NCBI GenBank assembly: GCA_009746045.1
Contig: RPFO01000418.1
Span: forward strand, 1,861,670-1,925,669
Reading direction: 5' to 3'
Length of the DNA: 64,000 nucleotides
From: Mesostigma viride
Lineage: Eukaryota > Streptophyta > Mesostigmatophyceae > Mesostigmatales > Mesostigmataceae
Shown here: piece by piece, positions 1-8,704 of the stretch
How positions within the stretch are numbered: the stretch's first letter is position 1
Layout: each line of letters begins with the position of its first letter
The notes under the pieces: generated by a model
What the model saw: the letters and a program-made list of their open reading frames with translations, nothing else
Databases searched by the model: none
What the model was told of the DNA's origin: nothing
Translations under genes and position numbers: made by a program

Positions 1-12
1 ACGCACGCAGCC

Positions 13-765
13 ATGGATTCCGCTAAGATAAGGGAGGAATTCATGATGATGAAGCAGGACATGAAAATGGACACGCCGGTACGATGCGGCCGGTGCCAGG
101 AGAGCAAGAATCCCAACCATTTCCTGGGTGGCAGGTACGCGCAGTGCGTGCAGTGCCGCGGGTTGTCGAAAGGACTCCTCTGCACCTCGGAACACGTCAC
201 GGCCGCCTCGACGCCGCGAGCTATCACCGTGCACAACCTGGCCCTCGCCAAGGAGGCGGCCATCCGGCTCTACGTATCAACCAGGAGGAATTCGGGGCCG
301 GCGGCCAACACGCGCAACGCCATGGAGATCGTCCCCGAATTCTCCTACGAACCGCTGTTGCCGGGACATCTCGAAATGTCGCCGTGGCTGCCATACAGGG
401 TCGATCCCTTCTGGTCGCCCCCTTATTCTGCCTCTTTTCGCGAGGAAATTGATGCCAGCCTCGATAACATGTATCGTTGCCGGGGGAGCCTTGCCCCGCG
501 CATGGTGGGGAAGTGCGCGTGCTGCCACGGGGTCTGCTGGGACGCCTACGAGCCCGTGACGGAAGGCGACCACACCCACGCACCCTCGATATGCGCCATG
601 TGCATGGCCGTCGCGCTCGACGACGCCGACCCCGCAGAGGACCTCAAGTGCCCCATCTGCCTGGCGGAGCGCAGGGAGATGTGCCAGAGCCCCGCGCTGG
701 TGTTCCCCTTCTTCCGCTACAACAAGGAGCGCTCCCTCATCGGCCGATGGAACGACCTCTACTAG
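13..765 (+). CDS. CX2C zinc-binding protein, giant-virus-like, function unknown
   Basis: A 250-aa intronless ORF starting at a clear ATG (context ccATGg). Cysteine pairs C25-x2-C28 and C45-x2-C48 form a zinc-ribbon-like knuckle near the N-terminus. The C-terminal third has further clusters (KCACCHGVC, ICAMCM, KCPICLAE), so at least two zinc sites are likely. No catalytic motif is recognised. Small CX2C proteins of this kind are common in large DNA viruses, and the neighbours (KilA-N/nuclease, HNH-like gene) agree with that reading, but this is inference from context. The first 12 bases of the window contain the immediate 5' flank, so any promoter lies outside. AATAAA signals follow 58 bases after the stop. 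Confidence 0.6.
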   Translation: MDSAKIREEFMMMKQDMKMDTPVRCGRCQESKNPNHFLGGRYAQCVQCRGLSKGLLCTSEHVTAASTPRAITVHNLALAKEAAIRLYVSTRRNSGPAANTRNAMEIVPEFSYEPLLPGHLEMSPWLPYRVDPFWSPPYSASFREEIDASLDNMYRCRGSLAPRMVGKCACCHGVCWDAYEPVTEGDHTHAPSICAMCMAVALDDADPAEDLKCPICLAERREMCQSPALVFPFFRYNKERSLIGRWNDLY

Positions 766-822
766 CTCACCCTGTTGTATGTATGTCGGTTGATGCAACC
801 GGATGCAGTAATGGATGTTGGC

Positions 823-874
823 AATAAAGGGTGATGATAACTGGCAATGAAGTGTTATTATAATGTTCAATAAA
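823..874 (+). terminator. Paired poly(A) signals after the first ORF
   Basis: AATAAA occurs at 823-828 and again at 869-874, 58 and 104 bases after the stop of the preceding ORF. The same signal follows the stops at 1880 (AATAAA at 1932-1937) and 7890 (7906-7911). This indicates eukaryotic-type 3' ends for the virus-like genes. The stretch up to 1137 shows no other gene. Confidence 0.5.
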
Positions 875-1137
875 GTGTGATCCAATCCGATTTCATTTTC
901 CATTTGCATGCACCACCGCAGTTACCCGCCCTCTCACCAGATCGAGACTCACGACCTCACCAATATAGAACCCATCAGTATAACTCGCATTTCTAATCAC
1001 ATCGATCACAGAGATCCATCCGTCGGGAGTCACACGGACGTCCGCGGACAGGGTTGCGTCCGTTTTGCGGCCGCCAGGAAGGAAGCGGACGAGAAACGGG
1101 CGTCCAAACATCCGCCGCCACGCTCCCATCTGCAACC

Positions 1138-1880
1138 ATGGCAATCGTCAGTGGTCGAGCGCCTTTCACCCGCGCGCTGTTCGACTTGGCGAGAGAGACC
1201 GACACGTTTTGGATGTTTGCGCTGAAACCCTGTTCAATTCTGGAAGTGGACCCCAAGAAGGAAATCAAGGTCCGGAAGAGCGACCGAATGGTCCATGCCC
1301 AGGACTTGACGGCGGCAGCGTCCAACGGGAAGAAGCGCTTCGAAAGTTGGTTTCGTCTTGACGGTTCTAAGGCCTTCATATCGGCTCTGGAGAGGTCAAC
1401 ACATCACTGTGTGGGCCTCATGGGGGTGAGGCGACCCCTCCTCAGACAGTTTTTCCCGTGGTGAAGATCATGAGGACCGGCCCAGTCGACGAGCGAGGCG
1501 CGTGGATCCATGTCGATTTGGTGGACAAAGTCGTCGAATGGGCCAAGCAACCTCCGGTACAACAAAGAGAGTCACCCGTTCAAGAACGAGTGTCACAAGC
1601 CATGCCGGGTAGTGAGCGCGAAGTACAATGCCCTGCCGGTGTGATTGACATCATTGCCCATGACCCTCCCGTCATCGTGGAAGTGAAAGAAGCTAAAGAT
1701 TGGATGAAGGGCATCGGACAGCTCTTCAGTTACGGGCATTACTTTCCGGGGTACCAAAAACGTTTATTCATCTTTCGGACTGGCAAGGTAAACCCTGAAC
1801 ATATCCGAACCATCGAACAAGTTTGTGAAGGATGCGGCATCGAACTCGCACTAGACGAGGACTTTTACGACGATGTATGA
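1138..1880 (+). pseudogene. KilA-N domain plus PD-(D/E)XK-like nuclease, split by a frameshift
   Basis: The first half (ATG at 1138) reads in one frame and carries the front of a KilA-N domain: an 'HAQDLTAAASNGKKRFESWFRLDGSKAF'-type core, shown here only in part as KRFESWFRLDGSKAF. The rest (KIMRTGPVDERGAWIHVDLV and the WAKQ that follows) lies in the next frame, open from 1371 to 1880. The switch must fall between 1371 and about 1399. The second half then has a restriction-endonuclease-fold pattern: D in GVIDII, EVK in VIVEVKEAKDW, and IGQLFSYGHYFPGYQKRLFIF. KilA-N proteins are DNA-binding and typical of large DNA viruses; fusion to a nuclease-like domain is also seen there (family knowledge). 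The break may be real decay or a base-calling error. The split N-terminal piece alone would end at about 1464. Confidence 0.65.
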
Positions 1881-2115
1881 GAGTAACGATGGTAGGACTT
1901 GAGTCATAAACCGTAAACATTATGAACATTTAATAAATAAACTTCGTCTTTGTCAGGTTCATGTTGGGGTATCTCGGTGCCTCTGCAAGGCCGCGATAAA
2001 GGTCTTTGACCAATCACTAGTTTTAAAATCGCTTCTGCTCCTTGGAAGATGCAAGGGTAGATCCCATTATGCACCACAGGTAGATCCCATTTCAGGGCAC
2101 GGCGATCGTGGCCAA

Positions 2116-2419
2116 TCAAGCGGCCAGTCTTGCGCGGCCCTCGCGATTGAAACACCTGTTCGCGCCCATCAGGCGTTTATTGGGCCCGGCAAACTCCAGG
2201 CCCCTGTACTCCCTTGCCTCCTCGTAGTACCCCAGCACGCCCAAACCGGGCCCGAGCTTCTCCAGTACTGTATCCTCCTCGCCCCTGACCATGGAAACGG
2301 AAGTGATCACAAAACACGGAAATATTGGCCAGCTCCAGAAATATGGGCTGATCCACATCCCTAGGGGGTGGCTTGGGGTGGATCCAGATGCCGCGATCCT
2401 CGTTGGGGACGGTTTTCAC
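2116..2419 (-). pseudogene. Possible broken minus-strand ORF
   Basis: Two overlapping minus frames look protein-like and would join by one frameshift near 2280-2300. The upstream part reads KTVPNEDRGIWIHP and ELANISVFCDHFRFHG, the downstream part EKLGPGLGVLGYYEEAREYRG. No family is recognised. It sits in the 630-base gap between the KilA-N gene and the charged repeat genes, which otherwise holds nothing I can name. Confidence 0.2.
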
Positions 2420-2508
2420 CGCGTCAAAAACGTTTGCGGAGGTGCCTTCACATATGATGTGACCCTGTGGAGGATGAAATATTTTCGCAGCCGGGTGTAC
2501 TCGAGGAC

Positions 2509-3573
2509 ATGGCGCGGCGGAGAGCGACCCGAAGACACAGGGTGCGGGCGGACGATCCGGGAGACGACGACGGCCTGGGGGACCTGGACCTGGACGAGCT
2601 GGGGGGCCTAGACATGGACGAGGTGGGGGCCCTAGACATGGACGAGCTGGGGGGCCTAGACATGGACGAGCTGGGGGCCCTAGACATGGACGAGCTGGCC
2701 CGCTTCGAGGAGCCCGGTGACCCGCTTAACACGCCCGGGATGCCCGAGGGACTCGACAAAGCCGATCACGTTTTTTTCGACCTGGACGCGCACGAGAAGG
2801 AGCGATCCGCCCAGGATGGTGACGAGGAGGGGGGCGGGCGGCAACAGGCGCAGAGGCAGGAAACACAAAGAGAAGCAAAAAATCGTAAAGCCCGGGAAAG
2901 ATACGCTGAACTGAAAAAGAGAAAGGACCCCGACGACATCGCACGATCGGAAGCCAACAATCTCAAAGCCCGGGCCAGCTACAAGAGAGAAGGGCAGGAG
3001 ACGAATCGCGAAGTCCAAAATCGGAAACGGAGGGAACGACGCGCCGAACGATGGAAGAGCCAAGACCCAGACGACATCGCATGGGTGAAAAAAGAACGGG
3101 CCAGGACTAAGGAAAGGCGTAAACAAGAATCTGAACGATGGAAGAGCGAAGACCCCAACGACATTGCATGGGTAGAAAAAGAACAGGCCCGCCACAACAA
3201 ATGGCTTCAAAAAACTGCCAAGGAAGGGCAGGAGACGAATCACGAAGTCCAAAAGCGCTATTGGAGGGAGCGTCAGCGTCACATACGTTGGCCGAAGAGA
3301 TCCGCCGCCACGGAAGCCGGTCCTTCTCGACGACAAAGCCCTCCTCCTCCCCAGCCGGAACTGCCACAACAGATACCCGCCGACCCCAGGTGGCTCGTCC
3401 CCCCACCCGCCAGCGAGCAGGAGAGGCGCCACCGGGACAAAGGCAAGGCGGGGGCGGACCCGGAAGCGGCCTACCGATGGTGGATGGACAACTACGGCCC
3501 GCCACCGCCCTCGCCACCGGACCCCGGCCACCCCACCGCCGCCAGGCGGATCAGAAGGGCGCGAGCCCGATAA
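2509..3573 (+). CDS. Charged coiled-coil repeat protein, copy 1
   Basis: A 354-aa ORF. The frame is open from 2467, but the first ATG is at 2509 and begins MARRRATRRHRVRADD, exactly as in the next gene, so I choose 2509. Layout: Arg-rich head; acidic tandem segment (LGGLDMDE / LGALDMDE units, 12-14 residues each); a long Arg/Lys/Glu region of repeated 'NRKARERYAELKKRKDPDDI' type units; then a Pro-rich tail ending in Arg. The basic repeat resembles STPR-like (score-and-three) peptide repeats, which bind DNA in other proteins; this is a resemblance by eye only. No signal peptide or membrane segment is seen. It is a tandem paralogue of the gene 11 bases downstream. Confidence 0.6.
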   Translation: MARRRATRRHRVRADDPGDDDGLGDLDLDELGGLDMDEVGALDMDELGGLDMDELGALDMDELARFEEPGDPLNTPGMPEGLDKADHVFFDLDAHEKERSAQDGDEEGGGRQQAQRQETQREAKNRKARERYAELKKRKDPDDIARSEANNLKARASYKREGQETNREVQNRKRRERRAERWKSQDPDDIAWVKKERARTKERRKQESERWKSEDPNDIAWVEKEQARHNKWLQKTAKEGQETNHEVQKRYWRERQRHIRWPKRSAATEAGPSRRQSPPPPQPELPQQIPADPRWLVPPPASEQERRHRDKGKAGADPEAAYRWWMDNYGPPPPSPPDPGHPTAARRIRRARAR

Positions 3574-3584
3574 ATTTCGCAGAC

Positions 3585-4646
3585 ATGTATCAAAACATGG
3601 CGCGGCGGAGAGCGACCCGAAGACACAGGGTGCGGGCGGACGATCCGGGAGACGACGACGGCCTGGGGGACCTGGACCTGGACGAGCTGGCCCGCTTCGA
3701 GGAGGCCGAGCCCGGTGACCCGCTTACCATGGCCGAGATGCCCACCTTAGAGGACCTCGACGACCCCCAGGACCTCGACGAGGCGGGACCAGGACCAGAC
3801 GACTTTTTCGACCTGGACGCGTACGAGAAGGAGCGATCCGCCCAGGCGGGTGACGAGGAGGGGGGCGGGCGGCAACAGGCGCAGAGGCAGGAAACACAAA
3901 GAGAAGCCAGCAATCGCAAAGCCCGGGAAAGATACGCTGAACTGAAAAAGAGAAAGGATCCCGACGACATCACGCGATCGGAAGCCAAAAATCGCAAAGC
4001 CCGGGAAAGATATGCTGAACTGAGAAAGAGCAAGGACCCCGACGACACTGCATGGGTAGAAAAAGTCCGGGCTAGGGGTAGACAATGGCTTGAAAAGAAC
4101 GCCAAGGAAGGGCAGGAGACGAATCGCGAAGTCAAAAATCGCAAATTGAGGGATTCACGCGCCAAACTGAGAAAGAGCCAAGACCCAGCCGCCGTCGAAT
4201 GGGCGGAAAAAGAACGGGCCTTGAAGAAGGAAAGGGAGAAACGACGCACCGAACTATTAAAGAGCCAAGACCCAGCTGCCACCGTCGCATGGGCGGAAAA
4301 ACGACGGGCCAGTAAGCTAGAATCCCAGCGTCTCCGACGGATGGCGAAGAGATCCGCCGCCACGGAAAGCGGTCCCTCTCGACGACAAAGCCCTCCTCCT
4401 CCCCAGCCGGAACTGCCACAACAGATACCCGCCGACCCCAGGTGGCTGGTCCCCCCACCCGCCAGCGAGCAGGAGAGGCGCCACCGGGACAAAGGCAAGG
4501 CGGGGGCGGACCCGGAAGCGGCCTACCGATGGTGGATGGATAACTACGGCCCGCCACCGCCCTCGCCACCGCCACCGGACCCCGGCCACCCCACCGCCGC
4601 CAGGCGGGTCAGGAGGCCACAGAGTGCCGTGCGGAGGCGGCGCTGA
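3585..4646 (+). CDS. Charged coiled-coil repeat protein, copy 2
   Basis: A 353-aa ORF from ATG 3585 (MYQNMARRR); the second ATG at 3597 matches the start of the upstream paralogue and may be the true start. Head, basic repeats and Pro-rich tail (PQPELPQQIPADPRWLVPPP, DPEAAYRWWMDNYGPPPP) are nearly identical to copy 1, while the acidic LDMDE repeat block of copy 1 is missing here and the middle basic repeats differ in number and sequence. This shows tandem gene duplication followed by repeat turnover inside the coding region. The stop of copy 1 lies 11 bases before this ATG. The function is not recognised. Confidence 0.6.
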   Translation: MYQNMARRRATRRHRVRADDPGDDDGLGDLDLDELARFEEAEPGDPLTMAEMPTLEDLDDPQDLDEAGPGPDDFFDLDAYEKERSAQAGDEEGGGRQQAQRQETQREASNRKARERYAELKKRKDPDDITRSEAKNRKARERYAELRKSKDPDDTAWVEKVRARGRQWLEKNAKEGQETNREVKNRKLRDSRAKLRKSQDPAAVEWAEKERALKKEREKRRTELLKSQDPAATVAWAEKRRASKLESQRLRRMAKRSAATESGPSRRQSPPPPQPELPQQIPADPRWLVPPPASEQERRHRDKGKAGADPEAAYRWWMDNYGPPPPSPPPPDPGHPTAARRVRRPQSAVRRRR

Positions 4647-4688
4647 ATACCGTGCATTTGCGCTCACTGTATTGCATCCATCGAGGTT

Positions 4689-5805
4689 TTATTCATCATT
4701 ATTATTATTACGCGTCGTTCCTAGCGCCCTCCGGGCCACCCCCGTCACCCACACCGTGCGCTTCTCCTCCTCCCCGCTGCCCATGCGCACGTTTCCTGTC
4801 ACGGCGACCCCGTGGGGGGCCAGCAGGGCGGCCAGGTCCGCGTTGGGCACTCGCCGCGTCATGCGGCTGCCGTTCTGGAGGTACTCCACGAAGAACAGGC
4901 GGCGGAACTCCGCCAGCGGCAGGCGCCCGCCGCGTTCCAGGACCACCAGGTCGCTGTGCTGCAGGAACAGCCGCAGGTACGTGTCCAGCGCCGCCGCCTC
5001 GCGCTCCTTGCCCTCCTCCTCGCGCCCGCCCCGCGCCTCGCCCGACCCCTGCAGGTCGTGCTCCTCCTCCTCCGCCGACCGCCACTTCAGCCGCGCCGTC
5101 AGCGCGTCGCCCGCCTGGTTGTCGCGCAGGCGCCAGCGCGAGGACGAACCCTGCTTGCGGCTGAACGCCGCCGTGAGCCGCTCGCGGATCTCGCGGACGC
5201 GCTCGTTCATCCACGCGGGGGCGCGCCGCCCACCTTCGCCATGTGCGCGCGGATCTCGCGCAGGCCCTTCAGGTCCGCCATCTCGCCCTCGGGGTAGCCG
5301 TGGCACTCCTCCAGGAACGACTCCTCCTCCTCCGTGATCTCCGCGAACAGCCCGTGCTCGCCCGCGTACGCGCTCACCCACCTGCGCATCTCCTCGCGCC
5401 TCTTGCCCGCCTCGCGGGCAGCCAGGAAACGCTCCCCGTTGAACCAAGGGGGGAACGGCTTCACCTCCCCGTCCGAGGGCACGGGAGCCGGATGGACCAG
5501 CGACACGTTCTGCGCCCAGTACCACCCCCGCTCTCGCCCCCAGCGACCCCCGCCACGTGCATCAGCACGCCCCCCTTGCCCGCCAGCACGCCGGACCACA
5601 GGGCCAGGTCGTCCGCCACCGGGCAGGGGCCCGCCAGACGGGACGCGGCGTACGGGGGCAGACCCTTCGCCGCGAGGAACGCGTTGAAGGCGTCCGCCAG
5701 CTTGCCCGCCGCCGGCCACTCCTGGATGTGCGACGACGGCTGCACGCACGCGCCCACGAACTCGCACATCAGACGCGCCTCGGACAACCAACCCGGATGC
5801 ATCAT
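4689..5805 (-). pseudogene. Virus-like gene with two frameshifts, unrecognised
   Basis: Three minus-strand frames look protein-like in succession. From ATG 5805 the first begins MMHPGWLSEARLMCEFVGA. The second, from about 5530, includes NVSLVHPAPVPSDGEVKPF and FLEECHGYPEGEMADLKGL. The third, from about 5215, includes MNERVREIRERLTAAFSRK and EFRRLFFVEYLQNGSRMTRR and ends at 4689. Two single-base shifts, near 5530 and 5215, would join them into roughly 370 aa. The end pattern (a 'lFFVEYLQNG' segment followed by a small winged-helix-like stretch) faintly recalls the C-terminus of viral helicase-primases, but I cannot support that. With the KilA-N break this suggests decay of the virus-like block, or poor base quality in GC-rich sequence. 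AATAAA in minus orientation lies near its end. Confidence 0.4.
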
Positions 5806-5815
5806 GGCGCGACAC

Positions 5816-6066
5816 TTATATGCCGAACCACGAGATTATTTTAGCGCGACCATAAACGCACGCACACCGACAGCGGAGACTGACACGGACTTGCCGACGT
5901 ACTCACACACTCGCACACTCGTACTCGCGCGCGGGAAACAGACAATCACGCGCGGGGGGAACAGGGAAACAGACAAGCACTCGGCGCGGAACGGGGGGGA
6001 CACGCTGCGGGGGCCCCAAGCACTCGGCGCGGAACGGGGGGGCAACAGGGGGAAAAGAGGGGGTCA
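5816..6066. other. Intergenic GC-rich spacer with short direct repeats
   Basis: No gene is seen. A 25-base unit beginning AAGCACTCGGCGCGGAACGG occurs at about 5975 and again at about 6018. CAC/CTC-rich sequence precedes it. The spacer separates the broken minus-strand gene from the hairpin that borders the giant palindrome. Confidence 0.5.
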
Positions 6067-6149
6067 CTCACGCAGTTGCTGGGAAGGGTTTAGGGGTGCC
6101 TTAGCCACGGTGAAAGCCACCCTAAAGCCTTCCCAGCAACTACGTGAGC
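6067..6149. repeat. Imperfect hairpin at the outer edge of the giant palindrome
   Basis: CTCACGC-AGTTGCTGGGAAGG at the left pairs with CCTTCCCAGCAACT-ACGTGAG at the right across a roughly 40-base centre that also pairs in part. The core 6074-6142 begins AGTT and ends AACT. The right half of this hairpin is also the start of the left palindrome arm. Confidence 0.7.
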
Positions 6150-6179
6150 TACCCCCCCAGAGCCTCTGCAGCCCCCAGT

Positions 6180-6232
6180 CCCCCTGGACCCCCTGGACCC
6201 CCTGGACCCCCTGGACCCCCTGGACCCCTTGG
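6180..6232 (+). repeat. 9-bp tandem repeat (CTGGACCCC)n
   Basis: About five to six perfect units. Translation gives Gly-Pro-Pro runs on either strand, which creates collagen-like shadow ORFs; I see no gene using them. The mirror copy is at about 10360-10415 in the other arm. Confidence 0.8.
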
Positions 6233-6960
6233 AGCCCCCGGTCCGAACAGAAGTCCTGTAATCTCCACCGCCGCCGTCGCCTGTCCCGGCCCTGGGAGGC
6301 GGCGAAGGGGCAAACGAGGGGGGAGAAGGTAATCCACCTCCGACCGGCGAGAGGGGCCGGAGAGGCCCCGCCAATTTCACTCGCCCCCCGCCCCGTCCCT
6401 CCCGATGGGCGACGCTTGCTTGGATTCTCTTGCACTACTTCTTTTTTAGACTCTTTCAAAAATAATTATATGGGTAATGAAAAATTGCAAAGGGTATAGG
6501 CTATATATAGGGCTATATATACAGGAATAATATTTCCCGGGGTGGCTGAAAAAGAAGTCGTGCACGAGAATCCACTCCACCTCCGATGGTCGGGGGCGGC
6601 GGGAGAGGTGGCGGCAGGTTCGCTCGCCCCCCGTCCCGGGTCCGTCGCGCCCCGAGTCTGGATGTGTTTGAAACGTCCTTTTCCCTCCTGGAGGGGCGGC
6701 GCGGGCGGGTGGGGGGTCGAGGGTGGATGAGAATGCGTGGTTTCGGTCGGGCTTCTTTTGGGCTCGGATCCGTTCTGGACAGTCTGCGTCCCGGCGCCCC
6801 CCGGGCCGGGGTTGGGAGGGGGTTGCGCTTGCCCCCCGGGACGGCCGCGTGGGTGGTCCGCTACCCTGGGCCCGGCGGGTGAGTGACGGATGCGAGTCTG
6901 GTGCCCGCGCCCCCCGGGCCGGGGTTAAGAGGGGGCTGCGCTTACGGGGGAGGGAATAAA

Positions 6961-7890
6961 ATGTGGGGGTATGATAACAGCGGCGACGGGCGAGAAACGG
7001 AGATGGCAACCCCGGAGTTCTACGTGACGAACGACGCGGAGGACAAGTGGCGCCAGAGGGTGGGGTCTTCGGTGCAGACCTTCAACTCTGCCCTGCGGTA
7101 CAAGTGCGCGAAGACGGGGAGGGGGTTCAAGCGTTTCCGCGAGTCGAAGGCCCGCGACATGTGGGACGGCAAGTGCGCCAAGTGCGCGACCCCGATCCGC
7201 TTCCACTCGTCGGAGGAGGTCCCCCGCATGGGGATCCTGGTGCGTTATCTGGTCCCGGACGGCGCGGGGCTGTCTCTGACCGAGTCGGCGACGGGCATGC
7301 CCCCCGAGTGGAGGTGCGGGCGTTGCAGGGTGGGCCCTCTGGAATCGGAGTACGACGAGCTGAAGCACCTCAGGATGGAGGAGGAGTACCTGCGCGCCCG
7401 GAAGGGGCTGCCCATCCCGGACGACTCCCCGCCCGTGCTGCCCTTCCCGGAGGCGGCACCGGCCGGGAAGCGGCCCAGGAGCCCTTGCCAGCATTACGGG
7501 GAGTGCCCCCCCGATGTCGACCCCGCGGTGTGGTCGCACGTGAAGAAAGCGTTCTACGGCGTCCAGTCGAGGGTGAAGAGCGACCTGCCCCTGAGCTGGC
7601 AGTCCACGCCCCACGGGGAGCGAGACCTGTCCCCGCGCCTGCTGGAGGCCGTCAGGAAACTGGAGAGCCAGGAGTGGCACTGCGGCCACTGCGAGGGGCG
7701 GATGTCGCTGGACTCCCCTGAGCTCGCCCCGTCCCCCGACAAGACGGACACGTTCGACAGGACGTACTTCCCCGACAACTACAGGTGGCTGCACGCGGGG
7801 TGCAACCGGGCCAAAGCCGTGGACGACTCCATAGACCAGTGCAGGCGCAGGATGGCGGAGTACGAGAAGCTGCCGGACCCCGTGGAATGA
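6961..7890 (+). CDS. HNH-like zinc nuclease, left palindrome copy
   Basis: A 309-aa intronless ORF from ATG 6961 (MWGYDNSGDG); the frame is open further upstream but without an ATG, and a second ATG lies at 7003. The N-terminal part has KCAKTGRGFKRFRES and CAKCATP and a second pair WRCGRCRVG. The C-terminal part has the pattern expected of an HNH/endonuclease VII-like zinc nuclease: WHCGHCEGRMSL, then DRTYFPDNYRWLHAGCNRAK, giving two CX2C-type ligands, an N-x-x-W-x-H core and a final C-N-x-x-K. The family assignment rests on this pattern only. An identical gene faces it across the palindrome centre. AATAAA follows 16 bases after the stop. Confidence 0.65.
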   Translation: MWGYDNSGDGRETEMATPEFYVTNDAEDKWRQRVGSSVQTFNSALRYKCAKTGRGFKRFRESKARDMWDGKCAKCATPIRFHSSEEVPRMGILVRYLVPDGAGLSLTESATGMPPEWRCGRCRVGPLESEYDELKHLRMEEEYLRARKGLPIPDDSPPVLPFPEAAPAGKRPRSPCQHYGECPPDVDPAVWSHVKKAFYGVQSRVKSDLPLSWQSTPHGERDLSPRLLEAVRKLESQEWHCGHCEGRMSLDSPELAPSPDKTDTFDRTYFPDNYRWLHAGCNRAKAVDDSIDQCRRRMAEYEKLPDPVE

Positions 7891-7968
7891 TAAACGCCGT
7901 ATGCTAATAAAGACACCCCTCGTCCAATGCCACGTGTCACCTCATCGCTAGACAGTCCCAAAGCAAAA

Positions 7969-8110
7969 AGGGCCGGGTTCGCCAGCACAAGGGGCTGGTT
8001 TCAAACAGGGTGGGCCAGCATAAGGGGCTGGTTTCAAACAGGGTTCGCCAGCATAAGGGGCTGGTTTCAAACAGGGTGGGCCGGGTTTGACAGCATAAGG
8101 GCCGGTGCGG
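7969..8110 (+). repeat. Tandem 33-43-bp repeat, three copies
   Basis: Units carry GGGCTGGTTTCAAACAGGG separated by (G/T)(G/T)CGCCAGCATAA or a longer GGGCCGGGTTTGACAGCATAA spacer. The mirror array in the right arm (8340-8637) has seven copies. Confidence 0.85.
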
Positions 8111-8339
8111 TTACTGGAAAAAATATCTAACCCCATGGTATAGGATATACCTGAGAGTCTAGGCCCCTACCGGCCCTGTCCAGGGCCTGCCATGGGACAT
8201 GTCCCCGGGACTGATCAGAAACGTTTCTGATCAGTCCCGGGGACATGTCCCATGGCAGGCCCTGGACAGGGCCGGTAGGGGCCTAGACTCTCAGGTATAT
8301 CCTATACCATGGGGTTAGATATTTTTTCCAGTAACCGCA

Positions 8340-8637
8340 CCGGCCCTTATGCTGTCAAACCCGGCCCACCCTGTTTGAAACCAGCCCCTTATGCTGGCGA
8401 ACCCTGTTTGAAACCAGCCCCTTATGCTGGCCCACCCTGTTTGAAACCAGCCCCTTATGCTGGCGAACCCTGTTTGAAACCAGCCTCTTATGCTGTCAAA
8501 CCCGGCCCACCCTGTTTGAAACCAGCCCCTTATGCTGGCGAACCCTGTTTGAAACCAGCCTCTTATGCTGTCAAACCCGGCCCACCCTGTTTGAAACCAG
8601 CCCCTTGTGCTGGCGAACCCGGCCCTTTTTGCTTTGG
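8340..8637 (-). repeat. Tandem 33-43-bp repeat, seven copies
   Basis: This is the reverse complement of the array at 7969-8110. Copies start near 8369, 8402, 8435, 8468, 8511, 8544 and 8587, alternating 33- and 43-base spacing. The four extra copies (33+33+43+43) account for the length difference between palindrome arms. Confidence 0.85.
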
Positions 8638-8704
8638 GACTGTCTAGCGATGAGGTGACACGTGGCATTGGACGAGGGGTGTCTTTATTAGCATACGGCG
8701 TTTA

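Larger units (their letters stand above)
6134..8222 (+). repeat. Giant palindrome, left arm
   Basis: This 2089-base arm is repeated in reverse complement at 8223-10461. It starts at CCAGCAACTACGTGAGC and runs to the exact centre AAAC|GTTT with no spacer. It contains the collagen-like 9-bp repeat, one HNH-like gene and three copies of a 33-43-base tandem unit. One homopolymer near 6910 is one C longer than in the other arm. Confidence 0.9.

Noticed and set aside
4624-5297. Plus-strand Arg/Pro/Ser-rich ORFs
   Set aside because: Antisense shadows of the frameshifted minus-strand gene in GC-rich sequence.
6144-6337. Collagen-like Gly-Pro-Pro protein
   Set aside because: A 9-bp tandem repeat gives this on both strands, and the context has no gene structure.
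7047-7721. Second long ORF overlapping the HNH-like gene
   Set aside because: High-GC shadow frame (Arg/Gly/Pro-rich) of the supported gene.
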